Source: Kumtagia sp963829135 (GTDB lineage: Bacteria > Pseudomonadota > Alphaproteobacteria > Rhizobiales > Rhizobiaceae). From it: a stretch of DNA of 64,000 nt. Shown one piece after another: positions 27,790-36,021 of this stretch. The position numbers and the translations under genes were made by a program. The stretch is from assembly GCA_963829135.1 (NCBI GenBank), contig CAWHHO010000005.1, positions 558,001-622,000 on the forward strand, given 5' to 3'. The notes under the pieces were generated by a model, which made no database searches, was not told the DNA's origin, and was given only the letters and a program-made list of their open reading frames with translations. Position 1 is the first letter of the stretch. The number at the start of each line of letters is the position of its first letter.

Positions 27790-29499
27790 TCACTGCGAGG
27801 AAACCAGCGTAGCCTCGCCTTCATGGCTGAATTCGGGCTCCACGCCAAGCATGGCGGCGGAGCGGCGGATGATGTTGGCGACGATCGGCGCCGCGTTGGA
27901 ACCTGCGGTCGCACCCATGCCGGGCTTCTCAGGTTTCGGCTCATCGATGATCGACAGAACGATATATTGCGGGTTGTCCATCGGGAACGACGCCACGAAC
28001 GCGTTGAAGCGCACATTGCCGGAATAGCGTCCGTTGACCACCTTCTCGGCGGTACCTGTCTTGCCCCCCACCCGATAGCCCGGCACTTCGGCCTTCTTGC
28101 CAGATCCCTTCTCCGCATTGAGCCGGTAGAGGTACCGCATTCCTTCGACCGTGTAGTCGGTAACCACTCTCTTTCCGATCTCATTTGCTTCGTCGATGGT
28201 GCGCGGCAGAAACGTCGGCGGCAGCAGGGTTCCCGTCATCAGCGCGGCGCAGCCCACTGCTGTCTGCAACGGCGTGGTCGACACGCCATGCCCAAAAGCA
28301 ACCGTGATCGAGTGAACCTTTTTCCACACTTTCGGTTCGGTCGGCTTTGCGACTTCCGGGAGCTCGGTCTTCATGCGCTCCAGCACCCCCAGGCGATGCA
28401 GGAATTCCCGGTGGCCTTCAATGCCGACCACGTCGGCCTCCTTTGCTGAGCCGATGTTCGACGAGTATATGAAGACCTCCGGCACCGTGAGTACGCGGCC
28501 CTTGCCGTGGAAGTCCCGAATCGTCTGATGGCCGATGGTGATCGGCCGGCGAGCGTCGAACTTGCTTTCGAGCGTAACCTTGCCGGAGTCGAGCGCCATA
28601 GCGGTGGTGAAGCTCTTAAAGGTCGAGCCCATCTCGTAAAGGCCCGCCGACATACGGTTCAAATGGTCCTTGTCCAGCGCATTGACTGGATTGTTTGGAT
28701 CGAAGTCCGGCACAGAGGCCATCGCCAGCACTTCGCCCGTCTTGACGTTTAAGACCACGGCGCCGGCGGCAATGGCGTGATATCGCAGCATACCCTGATA
28801 GATCTCGTCGCGCAGGATGTGCTGGACGCGCAGATCGATCGACAATCTGACCGGCTTCAGGTCATCGGCGGCAGCCAGGCCGGTCGCCTGCAGGTCGGCG
28901 AGCCCCTGATCGTCGATGTATTTCTCCATGCCGGCGATGCCCTGGTTGTCGATATTCGTCAGACCAAGGATATGCGAAGCCGTGGGGCCACCCGGGTAGA
29001 AGCGTCGCTTCTCCGTCCTGAAGCCGATACCCGGCAAGCCAAGGGCCATGATGTCGGCCTGTTGTTTCGGCGTGAGCTGGCGCTTGAGCCAGACAAAACC
29101 GGAGCCGTTGCGAAGCTTGTGATAGGTCTGCTCGACCTGCAGGTCCGGCAGTACCGTCGTCAGCTTTTCAATCGTCTCATCGGCATCGACGATGCGGCGC
29201 GGCTCGGCGAAAAGCGAATAGGTCTTGATGTCGGTGGCGAGAAGCTGGCCGTTGCGGTCTACGATATCCGGCCGCGACGCGGTTACGCGTGAAGCCGGTC
29301 CTTCGCCGCCCGGCGAGTTCTGGAATCCAAAATAGACCAGCCGGCCGCCGATCGCGGCGTAGATGCTGAAGAACGCCGCCATGGTCATGACAACGCGGGT
29401 ACGCGTGCGGCCACCGGTCGCCATGCGATCGCCGTCGAGCACGATCGACGAGGTTGAGCTTTCGGCGGCAGCCTTGTTCTTACGCCAGAACTTCATCAT
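27790..29499 (-). CDS. ftsI: Septal transpeptidase FtsI (PBP3)
   Basis: Class B penicillin-binding protein of 569 residues that cross-links septal peptidoglycan. A membrane anchor lies at about residues 36-58. The catalytic motifs are STFK at 292-295, SSN at 346-348 and KTG at 480-482. The pedestal domain starts near RPDIVDRNGQLLATD. It overlaps ftsL by 4 bp, and its partner FtsW is encoded downstream. Confidence 0.97.
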   Translation of the reverse strand: MMKFWRKNKAAAESSTSSIVLDGDRMATGGRTRTRVVMTMAAFFSIYAAIGGRLVYFGFQNSPGGEGPASRVTASRPDIVDRNGQLLATDIKTYSLFAEPRRIVDADETIEKLTTVLPDLQVEQTYHKLRNGSGFVWLKRQLTPKQQADIMALGLPGIGFRTEKRRFYPGGPTASHILGLTNIDNQGIAGMEKYIDDQGLADLQATGLAAADDLKPVRLSIDLRVQHILRDEIYQGMLRYHAIAAGAVVLNVKTGEVLAMASVPDFDPNNPVNALDKDHLNRMSAGLYEMGSTFKSFTTAMALDSGKVTLESKFDARRPITIGHQTIRDFHGKGRVLTVPEVFIYSSNIGSAKEADVVGIEGHREFLHRLGVLERMKTELPEVAKPTEPKVWKKVHSITVAFGHGVSTTPLQTAVGCAALMTGTLLPPTFLPRTIDEANEIGKRVVTDYTVEGMRYLYRLNAEKGSGKKAEVPGYRVGGKTGTAEKVVNGRYSGNVRFNAFVASFPMDNPQYIVLSIIDEPKPEKPGMGATAGSNAAPIVANIIRRSAAMLGVEPEFSHEGEATLVSSQ

Positions 29500-29888
29500 T
29501 CCTGCACCGCACCGGTTATTGTGTCGTCCGTACCCTGTTCCACGGGTGCACTCTCTCCCGCGATCAGATCATGGGACCGGTCAATGATTTGCTGGATGTC
29601 CAGCGAACGCATCGGGATGTCCGTGATCCTGGCGTATTGATGCGGGTCGACGGGTTGCAGCTTGAGATCGGCTTGAAATGTCTCGCTGAGTTTCTGCAAG
29701 CGCGAAGGCTGCGTCAGCAGGCTCCAGTCCGCCTTCAACAGGGTGATGGTGTCGTCCTCGAAGTGGATTGCGCTCTGCAGCTTTCTTACATGGGAAAGCT
29801 CGTCCTCCGCCTCGCGCTTGACTTTATAGGTGAACGCCGCAGCGGAAACCATGACCGCAATCATTACGATATCGCTTGTCCGGAACAC
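29496..29888 (-). CDS. ftsL: Cell division protein FtsL
   Basis: A short bitopic protein (130 residues) in the standard ftsL position between rsmH and ftsI. It has a very short cytoplasmic N-terminus, one membrane helix (IVMIAVMVSAAAFTYKV) and a periplasmic coiled-coil region (KREAEDELSHVRKLQSAIHF). FtsL bridges FtsB and FtsQ. Sequence conservation in this family is low, so position and topology carry the call. Confidence 0.9.
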   Translation of the reverse strand: MFRTSDIVMIAVMVSAAAFTYKVKREAEDELSHVRKLQSAIHFEDDTITLLKADWSLLTQPSRLQKLSETFQADLKLQPVDPHQYARITDIPMRSLDIQQIIDRSHDLIAGESAPVEQGTDDTITGAVQE

Positions 29889-29890
29889 GT

Positions 29891-30907
29891 TTACCTCTCT
29901 GCCATCGAACGCAAGTCGGGAAGCTTGGGGAGACCGAAGAATGCGAGGTCGGAAGCCCGCGCTGGCGCTGCCGTGCGCACAGCCGCCCTCAGTTTCGCCG
30001 AACGTGCCCGCGGATTGGCTTCCACCTCCGCGTCTGTCGGCGTGACGACACTTCCAGCCTTAACGAAAGTGGCAGCGACAGCTTGCCGCTGAGGCAGATG
30101 CCGAGAGCCGGACGGATCGGTCGAGCGGTCCGTAATGAACCGCTTGACGATACGATCTTCCAGTGAGTGGAACGTAACGACGACCAATCGCCCCCCTGGC
30201 CTCAGCACGCGTTCCGCTGACTCCAGCGCACGCGCAAGCTCGCCCAGTTCATCGTTCACATAGATGCGCAGTGCCTGGAAAACGCGTGTCGCGGGGTGGA
30301 TTTTGTCGCGAGGTGGAAAGCCGACGAGATCGGCGATCGCCTGAGCAAGGTCGGTGGTGCGCGCAAACGGTCTCTCGTCTCGGCGCCTCTCGATCATGCG
30401 CGCAATGCGGCCCGCATGCCGCTCTTCCCCAAGCAGCCCGAAGATGCGGGCGAGATCGCCGGACTTGAAGTGGTTGACGACATCGGCGGCGGACAACCCC
30501 GACTTTGCCATGCGCATGTCCAGCGGACCATCGTTGCGGAACGAGAAACCGCGCTCCGCTTGGTCGATCTGCATCGATGAAACGCCGATGTCGAGCACGA
30601 CGCCGTCAACGCTTTCGGCGTGTTGATCCAGCGACGAGAAGGGCGCCTGAACGAGTTCCAACCGGCCTTCCGATGCCCTCTCGAGCGCCCTGCCCGCCGC
30701 AATCGCATCGGGATCGCGATCGATGGCAACGACCGACGCGCCGCCTGCAAGGATCGCTCTTGTATATCCGCCGGCACCAAACGTGCCGTCGATTATGACC
30801 TGACCGGAAGTAGCCTGCAGCGCTTCCAGCACCTCCTTGAGCAAAACAGGAATGTGGCGGGCCGGTCCGCCAACCGCGAGACTGCCCTCGCCGTGGCCCG
30901 CCATCAT
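29891..30907 (-). CDS. rsmH: 16S rRNA m4C1402 N4-methyltransferase RsmH
   Basis: Formerly MraW; 338 residues. HIPVLLKEVLEAL and the SAM-binding VIIDGTFGAGGYTRAIL at the N-terminus, RGFSFRNDGPLDMRM in the middle and VTFHSLEDRIVKRF near the end are diagnostic. The start overlaps the mraZ stop (ATGA at 30904-30907); a second ATG follows immediately. The open frame upstream runs through mraZ and is not used. Confidence 0.97.
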   Translation of the reverse strand: MMAGHGEGSLAVGGPARHIPVLLKEVLEALQATSGQVIIDGTFGAGGYTRAILAGGASVVAIDRDPDAIAAGRALERASEGRLELVQAPFSSLDQHAESVDGVVLDIGVSSMQIDQAERGFSFRNDGPLDMRMAKSGLSAADVVNHFKSGDLARIFGLLGEERHAGRIARMIERRRDERPFARTTDLAQAIADLVGFPPRDKIHPATRVFQALRIYVNDELGELARALESAERVLRPGGRLVVVTFHSLEDRIVKRFITDRSTDPSGSRHLPQRQAVAATFVKAGSVVTPTDAEVEANPRARSAKLRAAVRTAAPARASDLAFFGLPKLPDLRSMAER

Positions 30908-31368
30908 TCCCTTTCCCCCGCCCCGAAGCCTTGCGGCGCCTGCCGCACCGCCAGCAGACGCGCGCGGACTGCATTGCCGTATGCTTCCAACCGATCGGGT
31001 TCCCATATCTGGAAAAACCCTCCCCGGCCTACGAACGCTGCTTCCGTCGTGATCCCTGTATGGGCACGGATGAAGTCGGTCATCGTGATGCGCCCGTCCT
31101 GATCGATCTTCAAGAATGTCCCATCCCCATGCACGAAGAACGACATGTCGTCCGCCATCCGCTGAAATGGGTCCTCGCGCGCTATCCGCTGCTCGTATCG
31201 GTCCAGCAGGTCTAAGCCCCCGACATCCATTGCCGGCGCGTCCAGCGTCCGCAGCGCGTAGAGATCTGAATAACCACGCTTCTGGACCACCGTGCGAAAA
31301 TGCGCCGGTACCGACACCCGGCCCTTCGCATCGATCCTGTTCACAGCGCTCGACAAGAAACGGTCCAT
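30904..31368 (-). CDS. mraZ: Transcriptional regulator MraZ
   Basis: 154 residues with two AbrB-like MraZ domains (DAKGRVSVPAHFR at about 13-25 and DQDGRITMTDFIR at about 89-101). MraZ binds TGGG-type direct repeats upstream of its own gene and controls the dcw operon. It is the first gene of the cluster, and matching repeats lie about 165-198 bp upstream. It overlaps rsmH by 4 bp. Confidence 0.96.
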   Translation of the reverse strand: MDRFLSSAVNRIDAKGRVSVPAHFRTVVQKRGYSDLYALRTLDAPAMDVGGLDLLDRYEQRIAREDPFQRMADDMSFFVHGDGTFLKIDQDGRITMTDFIRAHTGITTEAAFVGRGGFFQIWEPDRLEAYGNAVRARLLAVRQAPQGFGAGERE

Positions 31369-31532
31369 CGCTCAGTGCGGCCCCACCCGCACCCTCCGCC
31401 ATTCCGCGCGAATTCGAGGCCGCGGCTATCCCAGCCGGCACTGCTTCGCTCCGAAGACAAAACAGGTTGACCCGAGCCGCCGAAAAGCTCGGCGCCGCCA
31501 ACTGTTTCCGCGCGTTTTGTTGAATATGTCCG

Positions 31533-31566
31533 TGGGATATCATGGGGCAGGATGGGCGTCAACGGG
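31533..31566 (-). promoter_or_regulatory. dcw (mraZ) promoter overlapped by MraZ-box-like repeats
   Basis: On the plus strand TGGG occurs at 31533, 31543 and 31553, and CGGG at 31563, an exact 10-bp period (5-bp box, 5-bp spacer) as in known MraZ operators. On the minus strand the same DNA reads TTGACG (31557-31562), 17 bp, TATCCC (31534-31539), a good sigma-70-type promoter pointing at mraZ. Overlap of operator and promoter suggests autorepression. The boxes face the opposite strand from mraZ, which is a point against. Confidence 0.68.
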
Positions 31567-31738
31567 AACACTTCACACGAACCAGGAGCGGCTGGCCACG
31601 CGACGGGCGAATCCCCGACGCATCGTCCTTTATCGTCCATTAAGCCTAACGAAGGGTTATCAGCGTCCCACTCCGGTAAGGAGTTGTTATGCGCCACGGG
31701 GATGGAAAAGCCGAGAGGTCCCTTCGAACGAAGATACG

Positions 31739-31754
31739 GCTTCTCTAGAGAAGC
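31739..31754. other. Perfect 16-bp palindrome after the RNase P RNA gene
   Basis: GCTTCTCTAGAGAAGC is self-complementary over 16 bp and begins a few bases past the predicted 3' end of rnpB. It could be a processing or termination hairpin, but no U-run follows on the minus strand, so its role is open. Confidence 0.4.
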
Positions 31755-31759
31755 AGGTG

Positions 31760-32200
31760 TCAGCCGGCCTGTAAGCCGGGTTCTGTGCGGCCCGCCTGCC
31801 TGCGGCAAGCGAACGTGGCGGCCATTCTTCTTGGACGCGCATTGCTGCGCATCTCACGCAACCTACCCGGATGGCTGGACCGGAAACAGTCCTGGAGGTT
31901 GCCCTCCGCGCCATCCCTATTCGGTTTTGCTCCCGGTGGGGTTTGCCATACCGTTGCCGTTGCCGCCAACGTGGTGGGCTCTTACCCCACCCTTTCACCC
32001 TTACCCCGCCGGAACGCTGCTTCCGCTTTGGCGATGCCGATCCCGGAAGCAGGATACCGACGGGGCGGTTTGCTTTCTGTTGCACTTTCCCTGGGGTCGC
32101 CCCCGCCGGCCATTAACCGGCACCGTGTCTCCATGGAGCCCGGACTTTCCTCACCCACGGCCTTTCGGCCCTTGCGGGTGCGGCCGCCCGGCCGACTGAC
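31760..32200 (-). ncRNA. rnpB: RNase P RNA (type A)
   Basis: Catalytic RNA of RNase P, which matures tRNA 5' ends. On the minus strand the conserved 5' P4 region reads GAGGAAAGTCCGGGCTCC (complement of 32135-32152), and the 3' region reads ACAGAACCCGGCTTACAGGC (within 31766-31786). GGTGCCGGTTAATGGCCGG and a GGGAAAGTGCAACAGAAAGC block lie between, as in other alphaproteobacterial rnpB genes. Length is about 440 nt. The 5' end is set from the predicted promoter and the 3' end from the P4-closing sequence; each may be off by about 10 nt. Confidence 0.95.
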
Positions 32201-32205
32201 AGCGC

Positions 32206-32234
32206 CATAAAGGTGCTTTGTCATGAAAACGCAA
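32206..32234 (-). promoter_or_regulatory. Predicted rnpB promoter
   Basis: On the minus strand TTGCGT (32229-32234) and TTTATG (32206-32211) are spaced by 17 bp and lie just upstream of the RNase P RNA 5' end, giving a start near 32200. Confidence 0.5.
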
Positions 32235-32269
32235 GGGCTAGCGCCCTGGTATCAGCGACGCAGCGTGTT

Positions 32270-32857
32270 CTAGAGGCTGGCAAGCAGACGCGTGACCTTG
32301 CCGCAATAGGCGCGCGACACGGGGTTCATCCGCCTGGCATTGTGGCCGGCATTGTACTTGAGAATGGTGCCGCAGGTGCTGCCGTCGCCGAGCTTGCGGG
32401 CCATGCCGAGATACTTCATGCCGAAGCGAATATTTGTTTCCGGGTCGAAAAGCCCCTGGACCGATCCGCGATAACCCAGGCCGCGAGCCGTGGCGGGCTT
32501 GATCTGCATCAACCCGACCTCGCCAGCGCCGCCGCGAACATTGGGTCGATACTGGCTTTCAACATTGATCACAGCGTGAGCAAGCTCGACCGGTACTCCA
32601 TTCTCGGCCGCATACCGAGTGATGATGCTGTGATACCTTCCGCTCGGAGTGACTTCCAGCGATGCGTTGATGACGGCCGGAAAGCCGATTACGGTCTGGG
32701 CGGCGGTTGTCGCATCCTCGATTGCATCAACTGTCGAGGCAGTTATTTGCACTGCGCGAACGACATCGCGCGCGGCGGAAGGCAATTCCAGGGCCCGAGC
32801 GGCAAAAGAGGTCAGGCCGGCAGCAAGCGCTGCCGTCAAAAAGATCAGCTTTTTCAT
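32270..32857 (-). CDS. Lytic transglycosylase (SLT domain)
   Basis: A secreted protein of 195 residues. A signal peptide (KKLIFLTAALAAGLTSFAARA) precedes a region of unknown role and a C-terminal SLT domain from about residue 85. The catalytic glutamate is in HAVINVESQYRPNV, followed by GEVGLMQIKPATARGLGY and ILKYNAGHN, the classic Slt70-type motifs. It would cleave the MurNAc-GlcNAc bond to a 1,6-anhydro product in the periplasm. Similar small transglycosylases occur in secretion systems, but no such genes are nearby. Confidence 0.88.
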   Translation of the reverse strand: MKKLIFLTAALAAGLTSFAARALELPSAARDVVRAVQITASTVDAIEDATTAAQTVIGFPAVINASLEVTPSGRYHSIITRYAAENGVPVELAHAVINVESQYRPNVRGGAGEVGLMQIKPATARGLGYRGSVQGLFDPETNIRFGMKYLGMARKLGDGSTCGTILKYNAGHNARRMNPVSRAYCGKVTRLLASL

Positions 32858-33029
32858 TACATCCTATGTGCTGGGAGGCCACGCTACTTAGGCGAGCCAG
32901 TGGTACTAGGGCGCATCAGACTGCACGCCGGCGGATATGAGCTGGCCGTTTGCTGGTGAACTGTGGGTCGAAAAAGGCCTGGCTAGTAACTTCCCGTTAC
33001 AATCCGATACAAATCGCGAGATAAATTGT

Positions 33030-33800
33030 TTAGATTTTAACGTGGTTTGCTGGAAGCGCGGCAATCAAGCGCCGAAGCGTTTCGACGGTTGCCAGGTCGG
33101 CGACGCCATCGACCTTCGACGGTCGAAAATGGCGCTGAAACGCAGCAAGAACAGTCTGTGTAAGCGTATCGCACCGTCCAGTAACTTCCACGCCGTAGCC
33201 ATACGACCGAAGCATTTCTTGCAGTTCTTCGACCGCCGGTCCTTCGTCCCCGAACGAGAAAATCGGTCCTTTCCGATGCCGGGCCGGCGCGACAAAATGA
33301 CCAACCCCGGCTCGCGCCAGAACCCGCCACGGGAACTTTTCACCGGGGTCAATCTTGCGCCCCGGCGCGACATCCGAGTGGGCAAGCACCATTTCCGGCC
33401 GGATTTTATGACGGCCGATGATTCGGCGGCAAAGCTCGATGACCGCGCCGATCTGGCGCTTGGAGAACGGCACATACCCAAGCGCGTGGCCCGGATTGAC
33501 GATTTCGATGCCGATCGATTGCGAATTGATGTCCGCCACGCCATGCCAGGAACTCTTCCCGGCATGCCATGCCCGATCCAGTTCGCGCACCATTTGCACG
33601 ATCCGTCCGTCCTCATGGACAAGGTAATGGGATGAAACTTCGCTAGCGGGATTGCACAGCCAGTCCTCTGCGCCCTGTCCCGTCTCCATGCCTGTATAGT
33701 GCAGGATGATGACTTCGGGCCGAAACCCCTGGCGACGGCTACCGAAATTGGGCGATGGCCGCACGGTGACGCCCGCATGATCGGGCACGAAGCCGCTCAT
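33030..33800 (-). CDS. N-acetylmuramoyl-L-alanine amidase, AmiD/AmpD type, with peptidoglycan-binding domain
   Basis: 256 residues. The Amidase_2 fold spans about residues 25-160, with zinc-ligand regions EVIILHYTGM, RAWHAGKSSWHG and VLAHSDVAPGRKIDPGEKFP. A PG_binding_1 domain follows (GPAVEELQEMLRSYGYGVEV) at about 185-245. No signal peptide is visible, which leans toward a cytoplasmic AmpD-like recycling role, although the binding domain is more common in exported AmiD enzymes. The start overlaps the stop of the DjlA-like gene by 4 bp. Confidence 0.88.
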   Translation of the reverse strand: MSGFVPDHAGVTVRPSPNFGSRRQGFRPEVIILHYTGMETGQGAEDWLCNPASEVSSHYLVHEDGRIVQMVRELDRAWHAGKSSWHGVADINSQSIGIEIVNPGHALGYVPFSKRQIGAVIELCRRIIGRHKIRPEMVLAHSDVAPGRKIDPGEKFPWRVLARAGVGHFVAPARHRKGPIFSFGDEGPAVEELQEMLRSYGYGVEVTGRCDTLTQTVLAAFQRHFRPSKVDGVADLATVETLRRLIAALPANHVKI

Positions 33801-34516
33801 ATATGCCGCATGCCCCGTTCGATCATCTCATAAGCTGTGTTGATCGCGGCCAGCCGTGTGGTGGCGATCGCGATGAACTCCGCGGGCAATCCTCGGGCAA
33901 TAAGCCTGTCTGGATGATTGTCGGCGACCAGCTTTCGGTATCGCCGGCGAATATCCTCGAATGTGCTGCCGCGTACCACGCCAAGCACCGCGTAGGGATC
34001 GCCCTCCCCGATGTCGACGTGCCGGGCCAGAATCGACTGATAGTGCTGCTCGCTGATTGCGAAGATCTCTGCGACCCGGTGGAGGTAGTGGCCCTCGCGC
34101 TCGTGGAGCAGACCGTCCGCCTTGGCTATGTGGAACAACCCGTCGAGGATGTCCTCCAGCATCGCGCAGTTCGGTCTGCCCGACCCGCAAAGCCGCGCCA
34201 TTTTCTCTGCATACGCCTCGAACCCCGCGACGTCGCCCTGCGCAAGGTCATAGAGTCGCGCCACGTTGCGCGCCTCTCTCGGCGGAATCTGGAAGATTTC
34301 CTGGAAAGCGCGGACTTCGTCCTGGGTGACGATCCCGTCCGCCTTCGCCATCTTTGCTGACAGCGCTATCATCGCAACAGAAAATGCCACCTTCCGCCGC
34401 AATTCGGGATCGCCGCTGAAGGCTGTTCGCAACGCTTCCGCAAGGTCGATGGCACCCGCCCCGGCTGAAGTACCGAGCTTGCTAATAAATTCTCCGATGC
34501 GGGTCCAAATCGACAT
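33797..34516 (-). CDS. DjlA-like protein: TerB domain plus J domain
   Basis: 239 residues. A TerB/DUF533-like helical domain at about 30-160 (RKVAFSVAMIALSAKMAKAD, DGIVTQDEVRAFQEIF) is followed by a C-terminal J domain with the DnaK-contacting HPD motif in VADNHPDRLIARGLP. Full DjlA has an N-terminal membrane helix that is not evident here, so this may be a soluble variant. It is the first gene of a two-gene unit with the amidase (4-bp overlap). Confidence 0.85.
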   Translation of the reverse strand: MSIWTRIGEFISKLGTSAGAGAIDLAEALRTAFSGDPELRRKVAFSVAMIALSAKMAKADGIVTQDEVRAFQEIFQIPPREARNVARLYDLAQGDVAGFEAYAEKMARLCGSGRPNCAMLEDILDGLFHIAKADGLLHEREGHYLHRVAEIFAISEQHYQSILARHVDIGEGDPYAVLGVVRGSTFEDIRRRYRKLVADNHPDRLIARGLPAEFIAIATTRLAAINTAYEMIERGMRHI

Positions 34517-34632
34517 ATCCGTTTCATAACCAAGGTGCGCTCATTTGGCGAGGCTGAGGAAGCGCGACCTGTTGGACCTGGACCAATCGATTGTACAAGA
34601 CGCGGGTGCTCACCCGCAGTATCCGGCGGCGC

Positions 34633-35538
34633 ATGGAAACGTCCGCTCAGAAGGTCCAATCGAGACTGCTGTCGCGGGAAGCAACAGGAATGCTTCTCGG
34701 TCTCGTCGGGGTCTTTATCTTTGGTGGAACGCTTCCGGCAACGCGCGTTGCACTTGGCATTTTCTCGCCCGCCTTCGTAACCTATGGCCGCGCGGCTTTG
34801 GCATCCGCCGCAGCAGCCCTTCTATTGACCTACCTGCGTCGCCGTTTTCCGCGCGACGATGTCGGCGCCCTCCTTTTGATCGGCCTGCTGTTGGTGTTTG
34901 GTTTTCCATTGATGTCATCGATCGCGCTAAAAACTGTACCGGCCGCGCATGGCGGCGTCGTGCTTGGTATCCTGCCGCTCGCAACCAGCATCTTCGCCGC
35001 ATTGATCGGGGGCGAACGCCCTTCCTTTCTTTTTTGGCTATGCGGCGTTATTGGAGCAATTCTCGTAGTCTGCTTCGCGATGCGCGACGGCGGCATGACG
35101 TTGTCGGCGGGAGACATCTGGCTGCTGCTTGCGGCCCTGTCGGCGAGTTTGGGCTACGTTGTGTCCGGCAAGCTGTCGCGAAAGATGCCTGGCTGGGAAG
35201 TCATCTGTTGGGCTTTGGTGCTTACCTCACCCGCCAGCATTGTCGGCTCGATTGCCACTTTTCATCAACACTATCTGCAGGCGACGACTGTCCAAGTCGC
35301 GGCGTTTCTCTATCTCGGCTTCGGATCGATGTTTCTAGGCTTTTTTGCCTGGAATGTGGGATTGGCAATGGGCGGCATCGCCCGCGTCAGCCAAGTCCAA
35401 TTGCTCCAATCATCTGTTACCTTGATTATTTCGGCAACGATCCTTGGTGAGGTCGTGACCCGCGAAACCGTGCTTTTCGCACTTGCAATCATTTTAGTTG
35501 TGGCCTTGGGACGCAGGGCGCGCGTGGCGCGGCAATAA
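34633..35538 (+). CDS. EamA/DMT family transporter
   Basis: About 301 residues with ten hydrophobic segments arranged as two EamA repeats (GMLLGLVGVFIFGGTLPATR opens the first; GDIWLLLAALSASLGYVVSG the second). This layout is typical of drug/metabolite exporters whose substrate cannot be read from sequence. The ATG at 34633 is chosen over an upstream TTG at 34591. It ends at a strong hairpin terminator. Confidence 0.85.
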   Translation: METSAQKVQSRLLSREATGMLLGLVGVFIFGGTLPATRVALGIFSPAFVTYGRAALASAAAALLLTYLRRRFPRDDVGALLLIGLLLVFGFPLMSSIALKTVPAAHGGVVLGILPLATSIFAALIGGERPSFLFWLCGVIGAILVVCFAMRDGGMTLSAGDIWLLLAALSASLGYVVSGKLSRKMPGWEVICWALVLTSPASIVGSIATFHQHYLQATTVQVAAFLYLGFGSMFLGFFAWNVGLAMGGIARVSQVQLLQSSVTLIISATILGEVVTRETVLFALAIILVVALGRRARVARQ

Positions 35539-35567
35539 AAAAGGCCGGGTCGTTGACCCGGCCTTTT
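35539..35567. terminator. Bidirectional hairpin terminator
   Basis: The arms AAGGCCGGGTC and GACCCGGCCTT enclose a 3-base loop, with A residues before and T residues after, between the convergent EamA and lipoprotein genes. It can act on both strands. Confidence 0.9.
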
Positions 35568-35584
35568 CAGCGGCGGTAGATCGG

Positions 35585-35803
35585 CTACTGAGCCGGCGCA
35601 GCCGGATCAGCGGGCTTCACTGCATTTGGATCGGTCTGCGTTGTCCCATCCGTTGCCGGCGGGGTTGCTTCCGGCTTTGCCGGCTCTGTGGTGGTTGCAG
35701 GCGGCGGGGTGCTCTGCGTGGTGGTGGTGTCGGAACTGTCGCTGCATGCGGCCAATCCCAGCAGCGCAACCACCGAGGCGGAAGCAATCATCAGCTTTTT
35801 CAT
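35585..35803 (-). CDS. Small Pro/Thr-rich lipoprotein, unknown function
   Basis: 72 residues. A short signal peptide ends in a clear lipobox (LLGLAAC). The mature part is low-complexity, rich in Thr, Pro, Ala and Asp, with no recognisable domain. The ATG at 35803 is preceded by GGAGAG at good spacing; a GTG lies just before it. It is likely a membrane-anchored, disordered lipoprotein. The 218 bp upstream, shared with the divergent oxoprolinase gene, show no named motif. Confidence 0.75.
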   Translation of the reverse strand: MKKLMIASASVVALLGLAACSDSSDTTTTQSTPPPATTTEPAKPEATPPATDGTTQTDPNAVKPADPAAPAQ

Positions 35804-36021
35804 CACACTCTCCTTTTGCAGTCGTAGACGCTCTCATCAAACCGGATGTCGCCGGGAAAATGTCCGAATGTTTGCGTGTCCCTCTTGAGAAACAAAATAT
35901 TAGAAAGCGATACAAACGCGGCATTTGAATACAGAACCTGAAGACGCAGTTTGCTCAGACAGGCGGTGACCTCCAGTGTGGTTTACGCTAGCAGTCGATT
36001 GAAGAGAATTTAGGGCAGACT

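Larger units (their letters stand above)
31369..31759. other. mraZ upstream region
   Basis: 391 bp between mraZ and the RNase P RNA gene without a supportable protein gene. It holds the predicted mraZ promoter with its repeats (31533-31566) and a perfect 16-bp palindrome (31739-31754), both listed separately. The predicted mraZ leader is about 155 nt. The rest shows nothing I can name. Confidence 0.6.

Noticed and set aside
31552..32210. Long plus-strand frames over 31.5-32.2 kb
   Set aside because: They lie across the RNase P RNA gene on the opposite strand, whose conserved sequences are unmistakable.
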